The notes under the pieces were generated by a model. It was not told the DNA's origin. It did not search any database and saw nothing but the letters and a program-made list of their open reading frames with translations. Made by a program: the position numbers and the translations under genes. A DNA stretch of 47,951 bases from Acidobacteriota bacterium. Its GTDB lineage: Bacteria; Acidobacteriota; Vicinamibacteria; Vicinamibacterales; CAVVIG01. Shown here piece by piece: positions 34,712 through 41,654 of this stretch (position 1 is the stretch's first letter; each line of letters opens with the position of its first letter). Where the stretch lies: the NCBI GenBank assembly GCA_023265175.1, contig JAHFUI010000012.1, forward strand, positions 1 to 47,951, written 5' to 3'.

Positions 34712-35277
34712 TTCAAGACCGCAAGGGCGATCCGCAACTTACGCACTGCCCGAAACACGCTGTGTTTGGTCGCGCTCGTCCGCAGGCCCAGCATCCGCGA
34801 GATCTCGTCGATCGACCGTCCTTCGTAGTGGCGCAGCGTGAACGCGGCGCGCTCGAGCGGGCTCAATCCGCTCATCGCATCCGCCACGCGCGCGCCGATT
34901 TCGGCGCTCTGGGCGAGACGTTCGGGACCCGGCCCCTCCGCGGGCGTGGGAATCACGTCGAGTTCGTCCAGGCTTTCAATGCGCGCCTGGGCCTGTCGCG
35001 CCTGTCTCGCGCGCATCAAGTCCACCGAGCAATTGACCACGATGCGGTAAAGCCAGGTGCCGAAGTTGGCACGCGACTCGAACCGCCCCAGTTGCCGGTA
35101 GGCACGTAGAAAGCTCTCTTGAACCACGTCTTCGGCGTCCTGTTCATTGCCGGTCATACGAAACGCGAGACGAAAGACGTTTCGGCTGTGGCGTTCCACC
35201 AGCACGCGAAAGGCGTCGCTGTCGCCCTGGCGGGCGCGTGCCAGGACGGCTGCGGCCTCGATCGCGTCCATCTGCAT
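34708..35277 (-). CDS. ECF-type RNA polymerase sigma factor
   Basis: This 189-residue sigma-70-family factor has region 2 (NVFRLAFRMTGNEQDAEDVV, FGTWLYRIVVNCSVDLMR) and region 4 (LSPLERAAFTLRHYEGRSID, EISRMLGLRTSATKHSVFRA), joined by a Pro/Gly-rich linker (VIPTPAEGPGPE). It directs transcription when released from the zf-HC2 protein encoded just downstream. The first or the third codon could be the start (MQMDAIE). It heads a four-gene operon with four-base overlaps at each junction. Confidence 0.93.
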   Translation of the reverse strand: MQMDAIEAAAVLARARQGDSDAFRVLVERHSRNVFRLAFRMTGNEQDAEDVVQESFLRAYRQLGRFESRANFGTWLYRIVVNCSVDLMRARQARQAQARIESLDELDVIPTPAEGPGPERLAQSAEIGARVADAMSGLSPLERAAFTLRHYEGRSIDEISRMLGLRTSATKHSVFRAVRKLRIALAVLK

Positions 35278-35361
35278 CAGTTAGACGAAGTCTGGGGCGA
35301 ACAGTTGGCCGATTCAGAGGCGCTAGGTGCTGGGTCTGAGGTGATCTGCTGTTGTTGCCAT

Positions 35362-35471
35362 TCACACCAACATTGGGCGGGATTCAGGCGTCTGCCGGGC
35401 GGTAAGAATCTCATCGAAGAACGCCACTGCCCGTGGATCGTTCGACTGGCCCAGCCAGAACATCGCCTGTT
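35362..35471 (-). pseudogene. 3' remnant of a HEAT-repeat gene, copy 2
   Basis: The minus strand encodes QAMFWLGQSNDPRAVAFFDE then ILTA, after which the original stop is lost and reading continues RQTPESRPMLV to a stop. Seventy-one bases (35401-35471) match copy 1 near 30.2 kb with only two differences, in the same orientation. This remnant lies upstream of the sigma factor, copy 1 downstream of the operon. At 35472 the match ends abruptly at the next gene's stop. Confidence 0.75.
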
Positions 35472-35472
35472 A

Positions 35473-35946
35473 TCAGATTTCCTTCGCCGCCATAAGCTTC
35501 CTCCAGATTGCGTCCGCAACACTGTCTGCGTTCTCTATCGCTTGTTTATCGCTAGCGCCTAGCGCCTTTAGCGCACCAAGGCGCCGCTCCATCTCCGATA
35601 ACTCTGCCGACGTACCCTTAAGCACTGGCGTCTCGCGAAGGCCTGCTTCGAGAGCCGCGTTGCCGACTAGGGCACTATTGAGCATCTCGATCAGGTGATC
35701 TGCCGCAGTCACAGCTTCGCTGTCGTGAGCGAGTCGCGCGTCGAAGCGCGCCGCTTCCAGTGCTGCGGCCGCGGACCTGATACTGCTCCTTTCGTCGATC
35801 ACCGCAATAATGGCTTCGGATCTCATCTGGTTCCACTTTTGTTTCTTAATAGCTTTTCCATCGCGTGCGCCGCGCCACAGGTTGAACATTGAAATGGCAA
35901 CCGCCACGCCCGAGAAAGACAATGAGATGTAGTCTTTCGCTTCCAT
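35473..35946 (-). CDS. Small membrane-anchored helical protein of unknown function
   Basis: This 157-residue protein has an N-terminal transmembrane segment (ISLSFSGVAVAISMFNLW) followed by charged coiled helices (IIAVIDERSSIRSAAAALEA, ETPVLKGTSAELSEMERRLG). No family is recognised. Its base composition looks lower in GC, and codon choice more relaxed, than neighbouring genes. It adjoins exactly the broken edge of the HEAT remnant, so it may have arrived with a rearrangement. Confidence that it is a real gene is fair; its role is unknown. Confidence 0.6.
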   Translation of the reverse strand: MEAKDYISLSFSGVAVAISMFNLWRGARDGKAIKKQKWNQMRSEAIIAVIDERSSIRSAAAALEAARFDARLAHDSEAVTAADHLIEMLNSALVGNAALEAGLRETPVLKGTSAELSEMERRLGALKALGASDKQAIENADSVADAIWRKLMAAKEI

Positions 35947-35977
35947 AGAATCGAAGGGATTCTAGCAGGAATCTCAG

Positions 35978-36856
35978 CTATCGGGCCGGCCGACTCAGGT
36001 GGGCCTCAATCTGCGGCACGGCGGCGACGACGATGTCGCCGACGACTTGCAGGCTTCTGGCGCTGACCGCGTCCAGGGTATCGCCCGCGGTGTGCCACTG
36101 CGGATATTCCAGATCGATGATGTCGACCGAGGGAACGCCGGCTTTCAGGAACGGCAGGTGGTCATCCTCGATTTCGGTCGAGCTCGGCACGAAGACAGTG
36201 TCGAGCTTCTGCCGGCGAGCCGCGTCCCAAACTGCGTCCGTCAGCCACGGGGTCGAGTTCGTGTCGCGCCTGATGCGCAGATCGCGGTCGCCGATCATAT
36301 CGACGAGCACCATTGCCTTCAGGGTGGCGAGCGAGCCGTCGCGCCGGGCGGCATCCACATAGTGGCGGCTGCCGTACGTGTTGTCGGTGCCCGCCCAGAT
36401 CTCGTTGACCGCTTCCTCGCCATCGAGAAACAGCACCTCGATCGTCAAGGCGTTCTTTCGGGCCTTGAGCACCCGGGCCAGCTCGATCAGAAACGCCGCG
36501 CTCGATCCGCCGTCGCTCGCGCCGACGAATCGGAACCGGGTGAAGCGCTTCGTATCGTAGTGTCCCGCGAAGACGATGCGCTCTTTTCTGGCGCCGGGGA
36601 TCGTGGCGATGAGGTTCACCATCGGCATCTTGCCGATCGGCGTGTCGTCGATCCACTTCTGCTCGACAGCCTTCAATCCCGCCGCGGCGAGCTGGTCCTT
36701 GACATAGGTGCGCGCCAGCTCGATCGCGGCCGTGCCCGACGGCCGCGGTCCGATGGCCACGAGCTGGCGCAGATGCTCCCAGGCACGATTCGAATCGAAG
36801 TGGACCGCCGCGGGCGTTTGAAGCAGGAGCGCCGCGGCCAGAAGGAGTCTCAGCAT
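35978..36856 (-). CDS. M28-family peptidase, glutaminyl-cyclase-like
   Basis: This 292-residue exported protein has a short signal (MLRLLLAAALLLQTPA). Zinc-site motifs include FAGHYDTKRF near residue 95, VGASDGGSSAAFLIELA near 112, FLDGEEAVNEIW near 144, IEDDHLPFLKAGVPSVDII near 228 and QWHTAGDTLDAVS near 255. This order, especially DDH.PFL and WHT..D, matches animal-type glutaminyl-peptide cyclotransferases as well as M28 aminopeptidases. It may form N-terminal pyroglutamate on secreted proteins. The start codon directly touches a repeat element. Confidence 0.82.
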   Translation of the reverse strand: MLRLLLAAALLLQTPAAVHFDSNRAWEHLRQLVAIGPRPSGTAAIELARTYVKDQLAAAGLKAVEQKWIDDTPIGKMPMVNLIATIPGARKERIVFAGHYDTKRFTRFRFVGASDGGSSAAFLIELARVLKARKNALTIEVLFLDGEEAVNEIWAGTDNTYGSRHYVDAARRDGSLATLKAMVLVDMIGDRDLRIRRDTNSTPWLTDAVWDAARRQKLDTVFVPSSTEIEDDHLPFLKAGVPSVDIIDLEYPQWHTAGDTLDAVSARSLQVVGDIVVAAVPQIEAHLSRPAR

Positions 36857-36945
36857 CTGGTTATCTCGTCATTTGGTTATCTGGTTATTGATCGGATCAT
36901 TGAAACAATCATTGACCAGATGATCAGATAACCAGATGATCAAAT
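36857..36945. repeat. CTGGTTAT inverted-tandem element, copy 5
   Basis: The left arm starts immediately after the CAT (start codon complement) of the peptidase gene, with CTGGTTATCTCGTCATTTGG-type units. The spacer includes ATTGATCGGATCATTG, and the right arm has ACCAGATGATCAGATAACC-type units up to the citrate synthase stop codon. It is the most degenerate of the five. Confidence 0.85.
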
Positions 36946-38238
36946 TCAGGCGCGCTTGTCTCTCGCGATGTAGTCGCGCTGTGCGGGCCCCACATAGATC
37001 TGCCGCGGCCGCGCAATCTTCTGCTCGGGATCGAGCAGCATCTCTTCCCACTGCGCAATCCAGCCGGCGGTTCGCGGGATCGCGAACAGCACCGGGAACA
37101 TCTCGACCGGAAAGCCCATCGCCTGGTAAATCAGACCCGAGTAGAAATCGACGTTCGGATACAGCTTGCGGCTGACGAAGTACTCGTCCTGCAGCGCGAT
37201 GCGTTCGATCTCCAGGGCGATCTCGAGCAGCGGGTTCTTGCCGGTGACGGCGAAGACCAGGTCCGCGATCTTCTTGATCACCTTCGCGCGGGGATCGTAC
37301 GACTTGTAGACACGGTGCCCGAATCCCATCAGACGGACGTCGCCGTCGCTGGCCTTCACCCGCTTGATGAACTCGGGGACGCGGGCCACCGATCCGATTT
37401 CGCCAAGCATCCGCAAGACCGCCTCGTTGGCGCCCCCGTGCAGCGGACCGTAGAGCGCCGCCGCCGCCCCGGCGAGCGCCGAGTACGGATCGACGTGCGA
37501 GCTGCCGATGTTCCGCATGGCGGTGGTGCTGCAGTTCTGCTCGTGATCGGCGTGGAGGATGAACAGGACATCGAGGGCGCGCGCCAGGACCGGGTTCGGG
37601 TGGTACTTCAATTCCGTCATCTTGAACAGCATGTTCAGGAAGTTGCCGGAGAAGCTGAGCTCGTTGTCCGGGTAGATGTACGGCCGACCGATACTGTGAC
37701 GGAACGCGTAGGCGGCGATGCTCGGCACCTTCGCGATCAGCCGATGCGTCTGGCGGAGGCGCGAGACCTTGTCGAAGATCTGTTTCGCGTCGGGATAGAA
37801 CGTCGACAAGGCGCCGACCGTGCTCAGAAAAATGCCCATCGGGTGCGCGTCGTACTGGAATCCCTCCATGAACTTCTTGATGTTCTCGTGGAGCATCGTG
37901 TGGAGGGTGATCTCGCGGACCCAGGTCTGCTGCTGGGTGGCCGTGGGCAGCTCGCCGAAGAGAATCAAGTAGGCCGTTTCGAGAAAGTCGCTCTCCTCGG
38001 CGAGCTGTTCGATCGGATAGCCGCGATAGAGGAGGATTCCCTTATCGCCGTCGATAAACGTGATCGCGCTGCGGCAATTGGCCGTGCCCATGAGCGCCGG
38101 GTCGTACGTCATGAGCCCGAAATCGTCCGGCGCGGTCTTGATCTGCCGCAGATCCATCGCGCGAACGGTGCCGTTCTGAATCGGCAGCTCGTACTGCTTC
38201 CCGGTGCGGTTGTCGACGACGGTCAGCGTGTCAGCCAT
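36946..38238 (-). CDS. gltA: Citrate synthase
   Basis: This 430-residue enzyme condenses acetyl-CoA with oxaloacetate at the entry to the TCA cycle. Active-site signatures are ILHADHEQNCSTTAMR near residue 232 (His), GPLHGGANEAVLRML near 268 (His) and KLYPNVDFYSGLIYQAMG near 365 (Asp). The N-terminal extension and length match type II (hexameric, NADH-sensitive) bacterial enzymes. Upstream an AAAAGTT array abuts a ribosome-binding site (GGAGG next to the start). Confidence 0.96.
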   Translation of the reverse strand: MADTLTVVDNRTGKQYELPIQNGTVRAMDLRQIKTAPDDFGLMTYDPALMGTANCRSAITFIDGDKGILLYRGYPIEQLAEESDFLETAYLILFGELPTATQQQTWVREITLHTMLHENIKKFMEGFQYDAHPMGIFLSTVGALSTFYPDAKQIFDKVSRLRQTHRLIAKVPSIAAYAFRHSIGRPYIYPDNELSFSGNFLNMLFKMTELKYHPNPVLARALDVLFILHADHEQNCSTTAMRNIGSSHVDPYSALAGAAAALYGPLHGGANEAVLRMLGEIGSVARVPEFIKRVKASDGDVRLMGFGHRVYKSYDPRAKVIKKIADLVFAVTGKNPLLEIALEIERIALQDEYFVSRKLYPNVDFYSGLIYQAMGFPVEMFPVLFAIPRTAGWIAQWEEMLLDPEQKIARPRQIYVGPAQRDYIARDKRA

Positions 38239-38243
38239 GGAGG

Positions 38244-38274
38244 AAGTTAAAAGTCAAAAGTTAAAAGTTGAAAA
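38244..38274. repeat. AAAAGTT short tandem array before citrate synthase
   Basis: Four 7-8 bp units of the form AAAAGTT/AAAAGTC/AAAAGTTG occupy the leader of the citrate synthase gene, between it and the yacG stop codon. No inverted arm is evident. It is AT-rich in otherwise GC-rich DNA and may affect transcript folding. Confidence 0.75.
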
Positions 38275-38439
38275 CTATTTACTTTCATCGTCGGGCTCCG
38301 CGACCCGTTCACCGTGAACTCTGTAGCTACCCTCGGCCCAGCGGGCGAGATCCTGCAACCGGCACCGCTCGCTGCAGAAGGGCCGGCACGCCGGGTCCAC
38401 CGGGTGCTTCCGACAGAACACGCACACGGGAGGCGTCAC
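38275..38439 (-). CDS. yacG: YacG-type zinc-binding DNA gyrase inhibitor
   Basis: This 54-residue protein has VCVFCRKHPVD (CxxC) then RPFCSERCRLQDLARWAEGS (CxxxC), precisely the YacG zinc-finger order, and an acidic tail. YacG binds the GyrB subunit and blocks DNA binding by gyrase. It is short enough to be missed by standard length cutoffs. The start is GTG with AGGA just upstream. It sits between phoU and citrate synthase; the usual neighbour coaE is not here. Confidence 0.8.
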   Translation of the reverse strand: MTPPVCVFCRKHPVDPACRPFCSERCRLQDLARWAEGSYRVHGERVAEPDDESK

Positions 38440-38501
38440 AATCCTATTCTATCCAGGCAGGAGGGCGGGTCGGTCGGGCAGGCCGGGTGCCCTGACCCGT
38501 G

Positions 38502-39188
38502 TCATCCGCCCTGGAGATCCGCGTGGTGGCGCACATCGCGTGCGGAGACGATGAAGATGACGTCTTCGGCGATGTTCGTCGCGTGGTCGCCGATGCGTTC
38601 GAGATGCCGCGAGATGAGGATCAGATCGAGCGCCGGCTCGATGGTCGACGGATCCTGCAGCATGTAGGTGAGCAGCTCGCGGAAGATCTGGGTCTTGAGC
38701 TCGTCGAGCTTGTCGTCTTCATCGAGCACGTGCTGCGCGAGCCCGGTGTCGCGCCGGACGAACGCGTCGAGCGCGTCGCGCAGCATCGATTGTGCGATGC
38801 CGGCCATCCGCGGGATGTCGATGAGCTTCTTGACCGGCGGCCGCTGCGCGTAGCGCTGCGCCGCCTCCGCGATGTTGACCGCGAGATCGCCCACGCGTTC
38901 CAGATCCGTATTGATCTTCACCGCCGCCACGATCGCCCGCAAGTCGGCCGCCATCGGCTGGTAGAGCGCCAACAGCGTAAAGCACCGGCCGTCGATCTCG
39001 ATGTGCAGCGCGTTGACCGGCTCGTCGCCCGCGAGCGCGCGATCGATCAGCGCGCCGTCGCGCTCGACGAGGCCCTTGATCGCGATGCGGACTTCTTCCT
39101 CGGCGAGGCCGCCCATTTCGAGGATCCGCGTCTTGAGCTGCTCGAGCTCTTCCTGGAAATGCCGGACGATGCGGTCGGCCGTGCTCAT
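38502..39188 (-). CDS. phoU: Phosphate signalling protein PhoU
   Basis: This 228-residue all-helical protein is made of two PhoU three-helix repeats. Metal/contact motifs are visible in INTDLERVGDLAVNIAEAAQ near residue 89 and ILISRHLERIGDHATNIAED near 191. PhoU links the Pst transporter to the PhoR-PhoB sensor and limits phosphate uptake. The Met before STADRIV is chosen; the longer frame upstream is repeat sequence. pstB lies 183 bp upstream on the same strand, but phoR, phoB and pstSCA are not in the window. Confidence 0.94.
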   Translation of the reverse strand: MSTADRIVRHFQEELEQLKTRILEMGGLAEEEVRIAIKGLVERDGALIDRALAGDEPVNALHIEIDGRCFTLLALYQPMAADLRAIVAAVKINTDLERVGDLAVNIAEAAQRYAQRPPVKKLIDIPRMAGIAQSMLRDALDAFVRRDTGLAQHVLDEDDKLDELKTQIFRELLTYMLQDPSTIEPALDLILISRHLERIGDHATNIAEDVIFIVSARDVRHHADLQGG

Positions 39189-39200
39189 ATTTGCCTCGCG

Positions 39201-39247
39201 TGGGGCCCCACCAACACTTATCGCGGCGGGGACCCCACCCCCGCCGC
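39201..39247. repeat. GC-rich palindromes between pstB and phoU
   Basis: TGGGGCCCCA is followed by GCGGCGGGG and CCCCGCCGC (a perfect 9-bp stem, 7-nt loop). The GGGGACCCC core and nearby CCCCCAAC resemble the palindromes inside the inverted-repeat element near 44.2 kb. The rest of the 183-bp gap shows no gene. Confidence 0.65.
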
Positions 39248-39371
39248 TGCTGCTCAGCGCATTTGCGCTTCGCAACGGCTCAAGGCTGCCACGCGCCTGC
39301 CGAACTTACGCTGTGGCTCGGCCTCGAGCGTAGACTCTCGGCCTCGCGTGTCGGTCGCGGGAGCCCCCAAC

Positions 39372-40136
39372 CTATCCGAATCTGCCGGTGATGTAGTCCT
39401 CGGTCAGCTTCTCCTTCGGCGCCGTGAAGAGCTTGTTCGTCCGATCGCACTCGACGAGGCGGCCCAGCCAGAAAAATGCCGTCACGTCCGAGACGCGCGC
39501 CGCCTGCTGCATGTTGTGCGTGACGATCACAATCGTATATCGGGATTTGAGCTGATAAATCAGCTCTTCGATCTTCTGCGTGGCGATCGGGTCGAGCGCC
39601 GAAGCCGGCTCGTCCATCAGCACAATCTCGGGCTCGATCGCCAGCGCGCGCGCGATACACAGGCGCTGCTGCTGGCCGCCCGACAGCGCGAGCGCCGACG
39701 TCTGCAGCCGGTCGCGTACTTCGTCCCAGAGCGCCGCCGCCTTCAGGCTTGCCTCCACACGGCCGCGGAGCTCCTCGCGGGAACTGGTCATGCCGTTGAT
39801 GCGCAGACCGTAGGCGACGTTGTCGAAAATCGATTTGGGAAACGGATTCGATTTCTGAAAGACCATCCCGACCCGGCGCCGCAGATTCACGACGTCCACC
39901 GACGGGGCGTAAATGTCCTGCTTGTCGATGCAGATGGACCCTTCCACGCGCGCGCCAGGCACGATGTCGTTCATGCGGTTGAGCGAGCGAATGAACGTCG
40001 ATTTCCCGCAGCCTGACGGTCCGATGAGCGCCGTGACCTGGTTGGGTTGGATCCTCAGGTTGATGTCTTCCAGAACCCGGTGCGCGCCGTAATAGAAGTT
40101 CAGGCCGGCCACCTCGATCTTGGGAGTGAGGATCAT
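39372..40136 (-). CDS. pstB: Phosphate ABC transporter ATP-binding protein PstB
   Basis: This 254-residue ABC ATPase has Walker [20 protein letters not shown] near residue 38, with the NRMND phosphate-importer signature, ABC signature [16 protein letters not shown] near 149, Walker [14 protein letters not shown] near 170, and the H-loop [13 protein letters not shown]. It powers phosphate uptake with PstSCA, which are not in the window. The Met before ILTPKIEV fits the family start. It precedes phoU as in most Pst operons. Confidence 0.95.
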   Translation of the reverse strand: MILTPKIEVAGLNFYYGAHRVLEDINLRIQPNQVTALIGPSGCGKSTFIRSLNRMNDIVPGARVEGSICIDKQDIYAPSVDVVNLRRRVGMVFQKSNPFPKSIFDNVAYGLRINGMTSSREELRGRVEASLKAAALWDEVRDRLQTSALALSGGQQQRLCIARALAIEPEIVLMDEPASALDPIATQKIEELIYQLKSRYTIVIVTHNMQQAARVSDVTAFFWLGRLVECDRTNKLFTAPKEKLTEDYITGRFG

Positions 40137-40210
40137 CCAAACCACGATAACGCGAGCGGCGTTTCCGCCTCGTTTCTGTTGAGTAAATTCCGTGTAAAGT
40201 CCCGGGAGTC

Positions 40211-40972
40211 TTATCTCGCGAGCGCCGCTTCCGCCGGCTTTTCCGCCGGTTCGAGGAACAGGGCGACCTGCCTCCGCAGCTCCTCCTGAATGTGTTCCAC
40301 CGATCGCCGCGCGTCGAGGTTCCGGAAATGGAACTCGTCGGCCATCGACGTGTACTCGCGCAGCAGCTTGTTCTGGTAGGTGCGGAAACTGTCGTAGATG
40401 TCGTCGCCGGTCTTCAGATCCATGCCCGATTCCCAGAAATCCATCCCGCGTGCCTCCAGCACGCGGCCGATCAGGGTCTCGACGTCGATCTTGAGATAGA
40501 ACACCAGATGCGGCGCGATCGCGAACCCGTAGAGACTGCGCAGCCACGGCCGATCGATCCCGCGCACCCCGGCGCGCGCCAGCGCGCTGAAGATGTAGCG
40601 GTCCGACAGCACCACGAACCCGGCCTTGAGCGCCGGGATGATCTCCTTCTCCAGTCGATCGGCGAAATCGGTCGCGTACAGCAGCACGAACGTCAGCTTG
40701 TTCAGCGTATTGCTCGACTTGGCGAGCTCGATCGTCGGTTGCATGAGCGGCGAGCGGGTCCAGCCGGTCTCGGCGACGCCGTAGCCCCGCACTTCGAGCC
40801 ACTCGCGCAACAGCTGAATCTGCGTCGTGCGCCCCACGCCGTCGGTCCCTTCGATGGCGATCAGCTTGCCGGGATGTCCTTCGATCGGCAGATACGGAAT
40901 GCCCCGGCCGTAGTACCGGCCGGCCTGTATTTCTCCGTTGGCCCCTTCGACGCGCGGATCAGACGGTGCCAC
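40211..40972 (-). CDS. Thymidylate-kinase-like protein with altered P-loop
   Basis: This 253-residue dTMP-kinase-fold protein has the P-loop [20 protein letters not shown] near residue 38. The Lys of GxxGxGK(S/T) is replaced by Arg. Other kinase features persist ([46 protein letters not shown]). The Arg may lower or change phosphoryl transfer, or the protein may be regulatory. Its GTG start overlaps the stop of the paralogous upstream gene by 14 bases. The N-terminal extension of ~35 residues is unusual. Confidence 0.8.
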   Translation of the reverse strand: MAPSDPRVEGANGEIQAGRYYGRGIPYLPIEGHPGKLIAIEGTDGVGRTTQIQLLREWLEVRGYGVAETGWTRSPLMQPTIELAKSSNTLNKLTFVLLYATDFADRLEKEIIPALKAGFVVLSDRYIFSALARAGVRGIDRPWLRSLYGFAIAPHLVFYLKIDVETLIGRVLEARGMDFWESGMDLKTGDDIYDSFRTYQNKLLREYTSMADEFHFRNLDARRSVEHIQEELRRQVALFLEPAEKPAEAALAR

Positions 40973-41654
40973 CGGTGATCTCCGTATGCGTGCCGTTGAC
41001 GTACGGGGAAATCAGCTTCCGGACGACCCGCTGCTGATCGGTGATGCTGCCCACGGCGTCGATGACCTCCAGTCCGAACTCATCCACGAGACGATCGTAC
41101 TCATTCAGCACTTTTCCTTGAAACAATCGAAAGCTTTCCGCGGGATTCGAGCTCCAGCCCAAATCCATCCCGGCCTCGTAAAACTTGAGCTTCACACGGC
41201 GTGCCATCAACCGGTCGAGCGAGATGTCAATCGGCACGCGGAAATACATCGTCAAGTCCGGCTTGACGGCGAAGCTGTACAGCTCGCGCACCCATTGCCG
41301 GTCGACGCCGCGCGTGGCGTCGCGCGCGAAGGCGGTGTAGGCGTAGCGGTCCGCCAGCACGATCATGCCGGCCTTGAGCGGCGGGATGATCTTGTAGAGC
41401 AGGCGATCAGCGAAGTCCGTGGCGTGCAGCAGGCTGAACGTCATCGGCGTCAACGCGTTTTTCTTCTTCCCCGTTTTCGTCGCCGCCTTGACCAGGGCGG
41501 ACGAGTTCCATTCGGTGACGAAGACGCGCTGGCCTTCGGCGCTCAGCCACTTCGCCAGCAGCGCCAGCTGGGTCGTCTTGCCCGAGCCGTCGATCCCCTC
41601 GACGACGAACAGCTTGCCCGGATACTCGTGGGGTTTGGTGAGGTTGTTCAACAT
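40959..41654 (-). CDS. tmk: Thymidylate-kinase-like protein with intact P-loop
   Basis: This 231-residue kinase has the canonical P-loop FVVEGIDGSGKTTQLALLAK near residue 15, the DRY motif VLADRYAYTAFARDAT near 98 and substrate residues RQWVRELYSFAVKPDLTMYF. The fold fits dTMP kinase, but the long form and tandem pairing with a variant suggest a wider nucleotide or polyphosphate kinase role. An ATG is chosen; a TTG 13 codons upstream is possible. It overlaps the Ppx/GppA frame extensively. Confidence 0.82.
   Translation of the reverse strand: MLNNLTKPHEYPGKLFVVEGIDGSGKTTQLALLAKWLSAEGQRVFVTEWNSSALVKAATKTGKKKNALTPMTFSLLHATDFADRLLYKIIPPLKAGMIVLADRYAYTAFARDATRGVDRQWVRELYSFAVKPDLTMYFRVPIDISLDRLMARRVKLKFYEAGMDLGWSSNPAESFRLFQGKVLNEYDRLVDEFGLEVIDAVGSITDQQRVVRKLISPYVNGTHTEITGGTV

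Noticed and set aside
35278-35361. Riboswitch or small RNA upstream of the sigma factor
   Set aside because: No recognisable conserved fold or strong stem was visible; it is probably only the promoter region.
39189-39371. Extended N-terminus of PhoU (MRSANALSSSGGGG)
   Set aside because: The added residues come from palindromic repeat sequence; family length and fold fit the internal Met.
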